This document shows, piece by piece, positions 9,705 to 16,649 of a stretch of 35,947 bases of DNA. The stretch is from an uncultured Caryophanales bacterium (GTDB lineage Bacteria; Bacillota_I; Bacilli_A; RF39; UBA660). Position 1 is the first letter of the stretch; each line of letters starts with the position of its first letter. Under the pieces are notes generated by a model that worked only from the letters and a program-made list of their open reading frames with translations, was not told the DNA's origin and did not search any database. The stretch covers positions 1 to 35,947 of the forward strand of contig CAOJDP010000008.1 in NCBI GenBank assembly GCA_948433085.1, given 5' to 3'. The position numbers and the translations under genes were made by a program.

Positions 9705-9779
9705 AGCAGTATCCATCTTAAAAAAGAATGATACTGCTATTCTTAACTACATTATACAACAAAATTTGACAATTTTTAA
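9705..9779 (-). promoter_or_regulatory. Promoter and leader hairpin of the DUF6119-fic operon
   Basis: Minus strand: TTAAAA (9774-9779), 17 nt, TATAAT (9751-9756). Immediately after the expected start site is a 9-bp perfect stem, AGCAGTATC (minus copy of 9730-9738) with GATACTGCT (9705-9713), followed by TATTTTTTT. It therefore looks like an intrinsic terminator inside the leader, 20 nt before the RBS. Confidence 0.5.
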
Positions 9780-9907
9780 TATTTGAAGCAATATTTATTG
9801 AAAATCGTTATTTTTATACCGATGATAGATACAAAAACTTAATTTTAGTATAATTTATCAACGAATTTCTTTCATTCAAATACAGTCGTCTAAATACCCA
9901 ATTAAAT

Positions 9908-10158
9908 TTAACAATGGTAACTAAACCCTTCACCTCCTGCATTTATATGATTAGATATAACAACCACATTAGGATTATCTCCATAAGCAGCAAGTATCCT
10001 ATTAACTCTTTCTGTTGGGCTAATTGTCTCATCTGCACTACGAATTAAAGTAACAGGTATTCCTTTATTTTGAAATTGTTCGTACATATAACGAGCGATT
10101 TGTAAATTTAAATCTTTTTCCTGAACACCATTCGCAACAGCTCCAGGATCAGAGCCTC
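9908..10158 (-). pseudogene. Amidase_3 gene, fragment left of the integrated element
   Basis: The minus-strand frame reads GHGGSDPGAVANG, VQEKDLNLQIARYMYEQF, PVTLIRSADETISPTERVNR and VVVISNHINAGG: an N-acetylmuramoyl-L-alanine amidase (Amidase_3, zinc peptidoglycan hydrolase). It retains the first His, the Glu of QEKDL and the second His (SNHINAG). The frame ends at TAA (9908-9910) soon after, so the last part of the domain with the second Glu is lost. There is no start codon: the frame is open to the left up to the dinD stop. The missing N-terminus is at 20,931-20,963, 10.8 kb away. Confidence 0.9.
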
Positions 10159-10162
10159 CATG
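10159..10162. other. Element attachment site, left junction (CATG core)
   Basis: CATG is the only sequence shared exactly by both junctions (10159-10162 and 20927-20930). Outside it lies the amidase; inside it lies element DNA (TCCTAGTCTTGG on the plus strand). Joining the amidase flanks across CATG gives GGT CAT GGA GGC, in frame. Confidence 0.85.
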
Positions 10163-10189
10163 TCCTAGTCTTGGAAAAACCCAAATATT

Positions 10190-11017
10190 TTATTTTATTT
10201 CTAGTTTTTGTAATTCTTCCTTTTCTATTTGAGCAATCGATTTCTCTGGTGTAGGTAAATCTTCTGGCATAGTTCCACCTAACCTTTTAATGGTATCTCT
10301 TACTGCCTTTCCTACTTCATGATGGGCAATATTCGCATCATGTTCATTACTGATGTTTTCATTTTTTAGTTTTGCCTCAGTTTGAACAATACGAAATAAA
10401 TTATCAACTAATTCTTCACTGCCCATATAGTCTAATATTTCATCTTTATCCGTTAACCCTTTTCGTTTGGCAATTTGTTTCGCAGTTTCTCCACCATATA
10501 ATCCTTGATAACCATAATTCGTAAACTTACCATAATTTTCTACTCCTGAATCTTTTGCTGCTTTATATAATGTTTTATTTTTATCAATCGTTTGCCCACG
10601 AGTTATTAACCTTTTTTTGTTTTCATCTAATGAATTAAAATACTCTTCTGTTATCTCCTGTTTTCGTGTTTGAACTGCAAAATATGTCTGACCAAATGCA
10701 ACAACCTGTTTTCTAGAATCCGCATTTTGAACAATTAGATAACATGCATATCTTGATAATTCATAATCATCTTGTTTTCTTTGGGCATTAGAACCTATGG
10801 TAACCATTTTGCTGACATCGGCAAAATGGTCTGAAATTAAATTTTCACTTAATTTACAAGCCAATTTTGCTTTCTCTATTACTTTTTCAAAGTTCCCCCA
10901 TCTTGAATATTCAAGTGCCTGCATTAATTCTCTCGCATACCAAAATTCTATACCCAATTCATTCACATGTTTTATACTTTCAAAAGTAGTTTCACTATAT
11001 TCTTTGATTTGATTCAT
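10190..11017 (-). CDS. dinD: DinD-like DNA-damage-inducible protein
   Basis: 275 aa matching DinD: WYARELMQALEYSRWGNFE (BRO-N-like N-terminus), then SRYACYLIVQNADSRKQVVAFGQTYFA, TRGQTIDKNKTLYKAAKDSGV and YQGLYGGETAKQIAKRKGL. E. coli DinD modulates RecA filaments; the function in Gram-positives is not established. ATG is behind AAAGGAGG. A TATAAT lies about 35 bp upstream, but I see no GAAC-N4-GTTC LexA box. It is the gene closest to the left end of the element. Its stop codon is in the same frame as the amidase fragment 27 bp further on, which is coincidental. Confidence 0.88.
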   Translation of the reverse strand: MNQIKEYSETTFESIKHVNELGIEFWYARELMQALEYSRWGNFEKVIEKAKLACKLSENLISDHFADVSKMVTIGSNAQRKQDDYELSRYACYLIVQNADSRKQVVAFGQTYFAVQTRKQEITEEYFNSLDENKKRLITRGQTIDKNKTLYKAAKDSGVENYGKFTNYGYQGLYGGETAKQIAKRKGLTDKDEILDYMGSEELVDNLFRIVQTEAKLKNENISNEHDANIAHHEVGKAVRDTIKRLGGTMPEDLPTPEKSIAQIEKEELQKLEIK

Positions 11018-11092
11018 TCACAAACCTCCTTTTTCTGTATATTTATTATACTTATTTTTTAAGGATAGAAAAGTCTAAATTCTCATTTTTTA

Positions 11093-12694
11093 CTAAAATT
11101 CAAAATTCCATTCAATTTCAATATTTCTTTGTTTGGTTTCTTTATTGTAAATTCCTATATATATTTTATCTACAAATTCATCTACAATTACTTTATTTAA
11201 AACATCAATATGTTGATACTTACTTAAAATATCCATAGCCTGTTTTCTATTCTCTTCTCGCTTATTTAATGCTTCTATTTCTTCATCTATGATGTTTTTT
11301 CTTTTCGTCATCAGTTCAATTTCATTTAGATAATCTTTCGATAACATTTGAAACATATCTTCTCTTATTGTTTCTTTTATTTTATCTTCATATAATTTTC
11401 GATAATAACTTTTATTTTCTTCTATTTTTTTATCTAAATTCATTTTCTCTTTTTTTAGTATCTGAATTTGTTCCTCCATATTCGTATTCTTTGATTTTCG
11501 GATTTCATATTCCTGCTCTAAACGACTTTTATCATAATAACGATCTAGTAAATCATTGATAGAATCCAATAAAATAGTCTCTAATTCATCGATCCTGATT
11601 GCTTTATTATTACAACAGATGTGATACTTTCTTGCACCCTTACATTGCAAATATGCTCTTTTTCCACTTGTTTCTCCTTTTACGTTATATACATTTCGCA
11701 TAAATACTTTATTGCATTCTAAACAATATACTTTTTTACTTAAATAGTGTATTTCACCTGTTTTCGTTGGACACTCATGAGAATGCAATCTATGTTGTAC
11801 CTTATCCCATGTTTCTTTCGAAATAATTGGTTCATGGGCATTCTCTTTTCGGCACCAATCTTTTTTGGGAACTGCTTTTGATTTATGTACCTTATAACCT
11901 AGTGATGTTTTCTTTCCCTGTACCAAAGTTCCAATATAAACTTCATTCCGAAGTATTTGGGCAATCGTATCCACATTCCATCTGACATTTTGGTAATCAC
12001 AACAACCACATACAAAGTTACTTCCACTTTGTTTTTTATATTGAGCTGGTGTTGGTACATTAGAATGATTCAAGTGTTCACATATTTTATAATAACCAAG
12101 ACCACTTTCGTATAATTCAAAGATATCTTTTACAACTTTACTAGCAATGGGATCAATAACAAGTTTATGCTTATCTTCACTACTTCGCATATAACCAAAA
12201 GGAGCAAAACTCCCCATAAATAACCCATCTTCTCTTTTATTCTTCAAAGATTTTTTGATATTTTGGGATAAATCATCTAGGTACCATTCATTCATAAGAC
12301 CATTAATTTGTCTTGACTTTTTATTGGATTCATTATTGGTATCGGCATTATCAACAATGCTAACAAACCTTACACCCCATTCAATGAATTTATTGTGTAG
12401 ATATCTTTCCACAACTTCCATATCTCTTGAAAATCTGGATTGCGATTTACATAACACTAAATTGATTTTTCCACTTTCACAATCTTTCAACAATCTTTCA
12501 AATTCGGGTCTGTAAGTACCTGCTCCAGAGAAATCATCATCTGAATAGATATCTACAACATCCCATCCTTGACTCACTGCATATTTCACACACATACTTC
12601 TTTGATTTACAATACTATCACTATCATCGTTTTTATTTACTTTGAATCTGTCTTCATCCGATAATCTACAATATACACCTACCTTTTCTAGCAT
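11093..12694 (-). CDS. Large serine recombinase (site-specific integrase)
   Basis: 533 aa. The N-terminal resolvase domain has the nucleophilic Ser in VYCRLSDED, SIVNQR and the conserved DDDFSGAGTYRPEFERLL. The Recombinase domain follows (GYYKICEHLN, VPTP, VDTIAQILRNEVYIG), then the zinc ribbon (CLECNKVF ... CKGARKYHICCNN) and a coiled coil at about 395-470. This is the integration/excision enzyme of the element and cuts both strands at a short core, consistent with the 4-bp CATG. An ATG at 12700 also opens the frame, but GGAGG abuts it. The ATG at 12694 is 7 nt from GGAGG and is the likely start. Confidence 0.94.
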   Translation of the reverse strand: MLEKVGVYCRLSDEDRFKVNKNDDSDSIVNQRSMCVKYAVSQGWDVVDIYSDDDFSGAGTYRPEFERLLKDCESGKINLVLCKSQSRFSRDMEVVERYLHNKFIEWGVRFVSIVDNADTNNESNKKSRQINGLMNEWYLDDLSQNIKKSLKNKREDGLFMGSFAPFGYMRSSEDKHKLVIDPIASKVVKDIFELYESGLGYYKICEHLNHSNVPTPAQYKKQSGSNFVCGCCDYQNVRWNVDTIAQILRNEVYIGTLVQGKKTSLGYKVHKSKAVPKKDWCRKENAHEPIISKETWDKVQHRLHSHECPTKTGEIHYLSKKVYCLECNKVFMRNVYNVKGETSGKRAYLQCKGARKYHICCNNKAIRIDELETILLDSINDLLDRYYDKSRLEQEYEIRKSKNTNMEEQIQILKKEKMNLDKKIEENKSYYRKLYEDKIKETIREDMFQMLSKDYLNEIELMTKRKNIIDEEIEALNKREENRKQAMDILSKYQHIDVLNKVIVDEFVDKIYIGIYNKETKQRNIEIEWNFEF

Positions 12695-12763
12695 AGCCAT
12701 TCCTCCGTTTCACCATAAGAACGGCTATAAAATTGTTTCAATACAAGTATATTATATAACATT

Positions 12764-12910
12764 TTAAGTCTGATTCACAGTTATCATTCTATTGTTTTCT
12801 AATGTCAATATCACATTTAACCATTTTTGATTAAACAATGCTTTAAAGTCTTCTTCTGTTTTATTTTCACCTTTTTTAAATTTATATATTACATTATATT
12901 TTACCTCCAT
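12764..12910 (-). CDS. Small conserved-looking protein upstream of the recombinase (48 aa)
   Basis: Reads MEVKYNVIYKFKKGENKTE then EDFKALFNQKWLNVILTLE. ATG 12910 follows AAGGGGG by about 9 nt; TAA is at 12764-12766. Small charged proteins of this form are common just upstream of serine recombinases in Firmicutes elements. It may be a recombination directionality factor or a filler protein; no domain is recognised. It is 69 bp before the recombinase start on the same strand and probably co-transcribed. Confidence 0.65.
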   Translation of the reverse strand: MEVKYNVIYKFKKGENKTEEDFKALFNQKWLNVILTLENNRMITVNQT

Positions 12911-13301
12911 TTATCGAACCCCCTTTTGTTCTTATTTATAAATAAAATCCTCTCATTTCATCACACTTTCTATTCTTCTACTGATTCACTTATTTGATTC
13001 TAATAATTTGTTAGTATCTTTTCTATTTTTATAAATTAATTGGAACTAATATGTTTAAACAATTGGCTAAGTATGTATTATTCAAAAACAATAGCCATCT
13101 TAAGGTAAGTGCCTTGATAAGCCCTAGTCATTAAGCAAGTACTTATCATTTAATTCTATTCTAAGAATTACAAGAAAATCACAGTTCAACTTTATCCCCA
13201 AATGACAATATTGAAATGAAAGAGATTTTCTCAATCTCTTGTTTATTCTATATCTGTTATAGAAAAGGTACTAACATAAGCCTCGCATCTTACTGTACCC
13301 T
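12911..13301. other. Non-coding stretch with an imperfect stem
   Basis: No convincing gene on either strand. At about 13,107-13,150, AAGTGCCTTGATAA pairs imperfectly with TTAAGCAAGTACTT (loop about 12 nt), and AAGG...CCTT lies beside it. It could be a structured RNA, a leader or a recombinase binding region; nothing decides between them. Confidence 0.35.
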
Positions 13302-13327
13302 ATCTACTAGGTGTTACCCTAGTAGAT
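13302..13327 (-). terminator. Hairpin over the stop codon of the 13,314 gene
   Basis: ATCTACTAGG / CCTAGTAGAT is a perfect 10-bp stem with a 6-nt loop, and the TAA stop (13314-13316) of the minus-strand gene lies inside the loop. There is no clear U-tract, so it may stabilise the mRNA 3' end rather than terminate. Confidence 0.45.
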
Positions 13328-13574
13328 GGATGACATACATTCCTGTATCATACTCTTTATAGAGTAGATACTTGGAAGTTTCCAGTTTCTCAAGATTGTT
13401 TTTCAAACCTTGATTACTGATTTGTACTACTTGTTGCAATTCCCCAACATTTAGATGGATAATTGTTTTATCGAATCCTTGGGAATAGATATACGAATAT
13501 ATTAATTTTCCCTCTGGTTTGATTCGCTTATCCTTCCAAACCTGTTTAGGAACTTCTTGTTGAAGTCTAGTCAA
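13314..13574 (-). CDS. Small winged-helix-like DNA-binding protein
   Basis: 86 aa with a TTG start, 10 nt after AGGAGG. The pattern EGKLIYSYIYSQG, then HLNVGELQQVVQISNQGLKNNLEKLETSKYLLYKEY, is that of a winged helix: helix, recognition helix (ISNQGLKNNLEKL), then a beta wing. It is divergent from the HTH gene at 13,734 and shares its operator region. Probably a regulator of element genes such as the recombinase downstream on the same strand. No named family recognised. Confidence 0.7.
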   Translation of the reverse strand: MTRLQQEVPKQVWKDKRIKPEGKLIYSYIYSQGFDKTIIHLNVGELQQVVQISNQGLKNNLEKLETSKYLLYKEYDTGMYVIHLLG

Positions 13575-13593
13575 ACGTTTATCGCCTCCTTCA

Positions 13594-13701
13594 TGTGATG
13601 ACTTTTACATCACTTGTTAGAGATAATATATCATCATGTGATGTAATTGTCAATATCATAATTACAAAAACGTTGATTTTTACATCATATTGTGATATAC
13701 T
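13594..13701. promoter_or_regulatory. Divergent promoters with repeated operators
   Basis: Leftward promoter (minus strand): TTGACA (13648-13653), 17 nt, TATATT (13625-13630). Rightward promoter: TTGATT (13673-13678), 17 nt, TATACT (13696-13701) with TGTGA before it. The two 17-nt spacers match at 13 positions when read in their own directions, and the leftward one contains the near-palindrome CATCA-CA-TGATG. A third copy is split as GTGATG-7 nt-CATCAC near 13,597-13,614. A repressor bound there would block both promoters; the 13,734 HTH protein is the natural candidate. Confidence 0.75.
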
Positions 13702-13733
13702 AACTCTAGTAAAGAAAAAAGAGGTGTATTCTC

Positions 13734-14285
13734 ATGACAAAGAAAAATACAACAGAACTTGGAAAATATATTAGCGAATCTAGGGAAAAATTAGGTATCT
13801 CACAAAGAGAACTAGCACGACAAGCCCATATGGACTGTGCAGAAGTTTCTCGTATTGAGGCAGGGAAAAGACAAAAACCAAATATTTTATATTTAAGAGG
13901 GATTGCAGAAATTCTTAATTTAAGTTTGGTAGAATTAATGAAACTAGCAGGATATGATGATATTGATATTAATTGGGGAAAAGATGTTTCCGAAAAAAGG
14001 TCTACTGCTGATTATCAAAATCAAATAAAATCTTATGAACAATTTTATTTTGATGCATTAGAAGAGATTGAAAATAGAAGAAAAACAGATTTTGTTTGTA
14101 AAGGTATTATAGCGGATTTAATTGATAAAATAGAATTAGCAAAAATAGAAAATAAAGAGATATCCAATGATGTTATTTTAGAACAATTGAAAGAAATTCT
14201 AACAGTCATTCGACCAAATTTAGATAAAATGGATAAATCAAAATATCCTACCTTTGGTAAGGCACTACATAAAAATAATGACTAA
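13734..14285 (+). CDS. XRE-family transcriptional regulator
   Basis: 183 aa. Residues 8-70 are a Cro/CI HTH_3 domain (LGKYISESREKLGISQRELA, then MDCAEVSRIEAGKRQKPNIL and LRGIAEILNLS). The C-terminal 110 residues are charged and helical with no recognised domain and probably serve in dimerisation. ATG follows AGAGGTG. It is transcribed from a promoter whose spacer is an operator copy, so it is likely autoregulated and likely also represses the divergent gene. It ends in a strong terminator shared with the convergent gene. Confidence 0.88.
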   Translation: MTKKNTTELGKYISESREKLGISQRELARQAHMDCAEVSRIEAGKRQKPNILYLRGIAEILNLSLVELMKLAGYDDIDINWGKDVSEKRSTADYQNQIKSYEQFYFDALEEIENRRKTDFVCKGIIADLIDKIELAKIENKEISNDVILEQLKEILTVIRPNLDKMDKSKYPTFGKALHKNND

Positions 14286-14287
14286 CC

Positions 14288-14321
14288 AAAAATAACCCAC
14301 TACATAAGGGTTATTTTTTTA
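14288..14321. terminator. Bidirectional intrinsic terminator
   Basis: AAAAATAACCC / GGGTTATTTTT is a perfect 11-bp stem flanked by A and T tracts, between two convergent genes. The minus-strand gene's TAA overlaps its right edge. Confidence 0.88.
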
Positions 14322-15134
14322 CTTTTTCTTAACTAATTCATATCTACTTTTATCAAACATTTGCCATGGACAAAACTCTTTTCCTTCCGTATGTCCACTA
14401 ATTGCAAAATGAGAAAATCCACTATTGAAAAGAATTTCTTCTTTTTTCTCTAGTTTTTTAATAATATTTCTAATTACATGTAACCATATAAAATCTGGTA
14501 TAGGCTCATAAGTTTCAGGGATATATTGAGAAAAAACTTTATAATCCAATCCAAGTGACTCTAAAAACTTAACTCTGTCTAAACGACTCTTTTTATAATC
14601 TTCTTGATTAATTTGATATGTTTGAAACTGCTTGAATCTATCAACGCAACAAGATCTTAATTGAAACCATGGAATATAATATCTTTCATGAGTACAAATA
14701 CTCTTTGAAACTTCTCTACCATCAAATCCTTTTCCAACAGCATCTATATAAACACTTTCACCAATGTCTACACCTACAGAAATACCTGCATATCTCTCAT
14801 ATCGTTCACTAGGTTTATTAATTACATTGAATAATACAAGAACTCCCTGAGGATCTTTTTTCTTAACACGTAATAAAGTAGGTAAAAATTCTTCTTTTCT
14901 TCCTGTATTTTCAATTCCTAATATAACAGGTCTCCCCTTTAGAGAATCTACACGATTGTTGTCTAATGTCTCTAAATATTCCTTATTTTCTATAAAATCT
15001 TTCTCATCTTCCACAATTGTTAAATCTCGAATAGGACTAATTTTTGGAAAAAAATCAATTAAGTTTATCATATCACTTGTACGATAATAGTTTCTCATTC
15101 TTTCTATATCTTTTTGATTACTCATGTTTAACAT
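14319..15134 (-). CDS. Unrecognised element cargo protein (271 aa)
   Basis: No family recognised. Soluble, no signal peptide or membrane helix. Noticeable blocks are DSLKGRPVILGIENTG (about 62-77), QGVLVLFNVINKPSERYERYA, a probable beta core GISVGVDIGESVYIDAVGKG, YYIPWFQLRSCC and a C-terminal EFCPWQMFDKSRYELVKKK. Two tryptophan/proline-rich motifs (IPWF, CPWQMF) and several Cys/His are present but no known catalytic signature. ATG follows AAGGGGAGATTGT. Its promoter and leader resemble those of the transglutaminase-like gene at 16,650-17,939, marking both as accessory cargo under similar control. It stands alone, convergent with the HTH gene. Confidence 0.75.
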   Translation of the reverse strand: MLNMSNQKDIERMRNYYRTSDMINLIDFFPKISPIRDLTIVEDEKDFIENKEYLETLDNNRVDSLKGRPVILGIENTGRKEEFLPTLLRVKKKDPQGVLVLFNVINKPSERYERYAGISVGVDIGESVYIDAVGKGFDGREVSKSICTHERYYIPWFQLRSCCVDRFKQFQTYQINQEDYKKSRLDRVKFLESLGLDYKVFSQYIPETYEPIPDFIWLHVIRNIIKKLEKKEEILFNSGFSHFAISGHTEGKEFCPWQMFDKSRYELVKKK

Positions 15135-15160
15135 ACAATCTCCCCTTCCTTTGGTTTGTT

Positions 15161-15189
15161 ATTATAACAAAAATACTTATAATTTGCAA
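15161..15189 (-). promoter_or_regulatory. Promoter of the 271-aa cargo gene
   Basis: Minus strand TTGCAA (15184-15189), 17 nt, TATAAT (15161-15166). The spacer end (TTTTTGT) and the leader down to GGGGAGATTGT-ATG resemble the promoter at 17,966-17,994. Confidence 0.75.
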
Positions 15190-15210
15190 ATACAAAAAAG
15201 GCAAGAAATA

Positions 15211-15519
15211 TTAATTTTCCTGTCTTTTTGTTTGATACAATTTATCATGCTCCTCAATCGCATATAGCACCATATCAAAACTATTTTCATTCTTTACAAA
15301 ACAAGTATAGAATGAACTCTTGTAAGGCTCTAGTTTCCAATAATAATTTTCATTTTCATAGATAACAGTAACATAATAGATATTCTTTTTATAGTGGATA
15401 GATAAACCACTCTCACCAATTGCGATATCAAATTTATGTTTATATTCTCCATGCCTAGGAATAATTTTTGTACACACATAATCTACAAACACCTTATAAC
15501 AAGAACTTTCAATTGCCAT
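15211..15519 (-). CDS. Hypothetical protein, 102 aa
   Basis: No family recognised. A compact alpha/beta-looking protein: helix (MAIESSCYKVFVDYVCTKI), alternating strands (FDIAIGESGLSIHY, IYYVTVIYE, YYWKLEPYKSSFYTCFV) and a final helix (SFDMVLYAIEEHDKLYQ). Its ATG lies inside the end of the upstream HTH gene, overlapping it by 11 nt, so the two form a translationally coupled pair. It may modulate that regulator, but this is only inference from the overlap. Confidence 0.7.
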   Translation of the reverse strand: MAIESSCYKVFVDYVCTKIIPRHGEYKHKFDIAIGESGLSIHYKKNIYYVTVIYENENYYWKLEPYKSSFYTCFVKNENSFDMVLYAIEEHDKLYQTKRQEN

Positions 15520-15733
15520 TTTTTAATGTTTCAAAATGTTCTAAAAACAGTTGATCTGGAGTTGTTCCGAATACTTTAGCAATCTCATAGGCTTGTCTAT
15601 AATACAACCCTCTTTTTCCATTTTCTAGCAACCAATAGTGTGTTTTGCAAATCTTTAATTTTCTTGCCATTGTTTCACAACTATACTTCTTACTCATTCT
15701 TACTTCAAAAAGACGATCGATTCTCTTGTCCAT
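15509..15733 (-). CDS. Small XRE-family regulator (74 aa)
   Basis: A single Cro/CI HTH domain (RIDRLFEVRMSKKYSCETMA, RKLKICKTHYWLLENGKRGL, YYRQAYEIAKVFGTTPDQLF). ATG follows AAGGAGG. Its start is 17 bp from a perfect 20-bp palindrome in the divergent promoter region it shares with the HTH gene at 15,820. It probably binds that palindrome. Confidence 0.82.
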   Translation of the reverse strand: MDKRIDRLFEVRMSKKYSCETMARKLKICKTHYWLLENGKRGLYYRQAYEIAKVFGTTPDQLFLEHFETLKNGN

Positions 15734-15749
15734 AATATGCCTCCTTAAT

Positions 15750-15769
15750 ATCTTACTAATTAGTAAGAT
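15750..15769. promoter_or_regulatory. Perfect 20-bp palindromic operator
   Basis: ATCTTACTAATTAGTAAGAT is its own reverse complement. It lies between the divergent HTH genes. A further 10-bp palindrome, ATGATATCAT, lies 8 bp to the right. Variants of the same sequence recur at 16,084-16,118. Confidence 0.8.
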
Positions 15770-15819
15770 TACGAAATGATATCATAAATGCTAGAATGGA
15801 ATTAGATAGGTGGTGCATT

Positions 15820-16062
15820 ATGAAAAACGTAGTTCCTATATCTAATTATGGAAAATTCATTATTGACCTCGAAACAATAATGAAGAAAAAGAAGATGTCA
15901 AAAAATCGATTATGTGATTTAACTGGACTAAAATTTAATGCCTTACAACGATATTATAAGAACACTTTAAAAAGAGTAGATTTAGACATATTGGCTAGAA
16001 TATGTACTGCTCTTGAATGTAATATTGAGGATATTCTTAAATATGTACCTGAACATAAATAA
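15820..16062 (+). CDS. Small XRE/Cro-like regulator, copy A
   Basis: 80 aa, a single HTH domain of the HTH_26 type: YGKFIIDLETIMKKKKMSKN, RLCDLTGLKFNALQRYYKN, VDLDILARICTALECNIEDI. An ATG at 15796 would add 8 residues, but AGGTGG lies inside that stretch 6 nt before the ATG at 15820, so 15820 is preferred. It is closely related to the gene at 16,176 and is divergent from the HTH gene at 15,509. Confidence 0.82.
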   Translation: MKNVVPISNYGKFIIDLETIMKKKKMSKNRLCDLTGLKFNALQRYYKNTLKRVDLDILARICTALECNIEDILKYVPEHK

Positions 16063-16083
16063 GCAAATAGTGTATCTCATAAT

Positions 16084-16118
16084 ATCTTACTAGTTAGTAT
16101 ACTATCTAATTAGTAAGA
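16084..16118. promoter_or_regulatory. Second set of operator copies
   Basis: Site 1 (16084-16100) contains TACTA-GT-TAGTA. Site 2 (16103-16118) contains CTAATTAGTAAGA, matching 13 nt of the 20-bp palindrome at 15,750. They lie just upstream of the second HTH copy, so both paralogues have the same kind of operator. Confidence 0.65.
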
Positions 16119-16175
16119 ATGTCAATAGTAAGTCCCTATGTTAGAATATCTCTATAGAGGAAGTGATTCTTTAAA

Positions 16176-16412
16176 GTGCTTACTAATTATGGAAAATTCG
16201 TTATTAACCTCGAAACAATGATGAAAGAAAAAAAGATATCAAAGAATCAGTTATGTAATTTAACAGGACTAACTTTTACTGGATTACAACGATATTACAA
16301 GAATACACTTCAACGTGTGGATCTAGATATATTAGCTAGAATCTGCAATGCACTTGAATGCAATATTGAGGATATTATTCAGTATATACCGAAAAAGAAC
16401 AATAGATCTTGA
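16176..16412 (+). CDS. Small XRE/Cro-like regulator, copy B
   Basis: 78 aa and clearly a tandem duplicate of the gene at 15,820: NYGKF, LE..MK.KK.SKN.LC.LTGL and VDLDILARIC.ALECNIEDI are shared. The DNA is still strongly similar from AATTATGG to the end of the HTH. The likely start is GTG (16176) with GAGGAAG unusually far upstream (about 12 nt), so the start is uncertain. It is the last gene before oriT. Confidence 0.75.
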   Translation: MLTNYGKFVINLETMMKEKKISKNQLCNLTGLTFTGLQRYYKNTLQRVDLDILARICNALECNIEDIIQYIPKKNNRS

Positions 16413-16477
16413 AATTCTATTGTCCTTTCATTTACCACAAAACAAATCTAATCTTGTGATGTGGTTATAGGGTTTCA

Positions 16478-16551
16478 AAAGGGATTATCCCTTTGCACAC
16501 CGATATTGGCAAGGCCAATATCATAGTGTGTTACTAACTTGTCAAAGTTAG
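16478..16551 (+). other. oriT: oriT of MobV (pMV158) type
   Basis: Three adjacent inverted repeats: AAAGGGA/TCCCTTT (16478-16494), CACAC-GATATTGGC-AAG-GCCAATATC-GTGTG (16496-16530) and CTAACTT/AAGTTAG (16534-16551). The right arm of the middle repeat ends in ATAGTGTG directly followed by TTA. This is the pMV158 MobM nick sequence (TAGTGTG/TTA), which places the nick between 16530 and 16531 on the plus strand. The flanking GCACAC also matches the pMV158 arrangement. The relaxase gene is 1.5 kb away with one gene between; oriT usually sits next to mob. Confidence 0.85.
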
Positions 16552-16649
16552 TCCTCCCCAAAAGATCATCAGTTGCATATTTTACTTTAAATTGAAACAT
16601 TTGAGAAAATACTTCAATATAGATTATCAGTTAACTTATTATAACCATT

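Noticed and set aside
10190-11017. DinD plus amidase read as a single fused gene with a stop
   Set aside because: The shared frame across the stop is chance: the junction CATG and the amidase N-terminus 10.8 kb away explain the amidase fragment fully.
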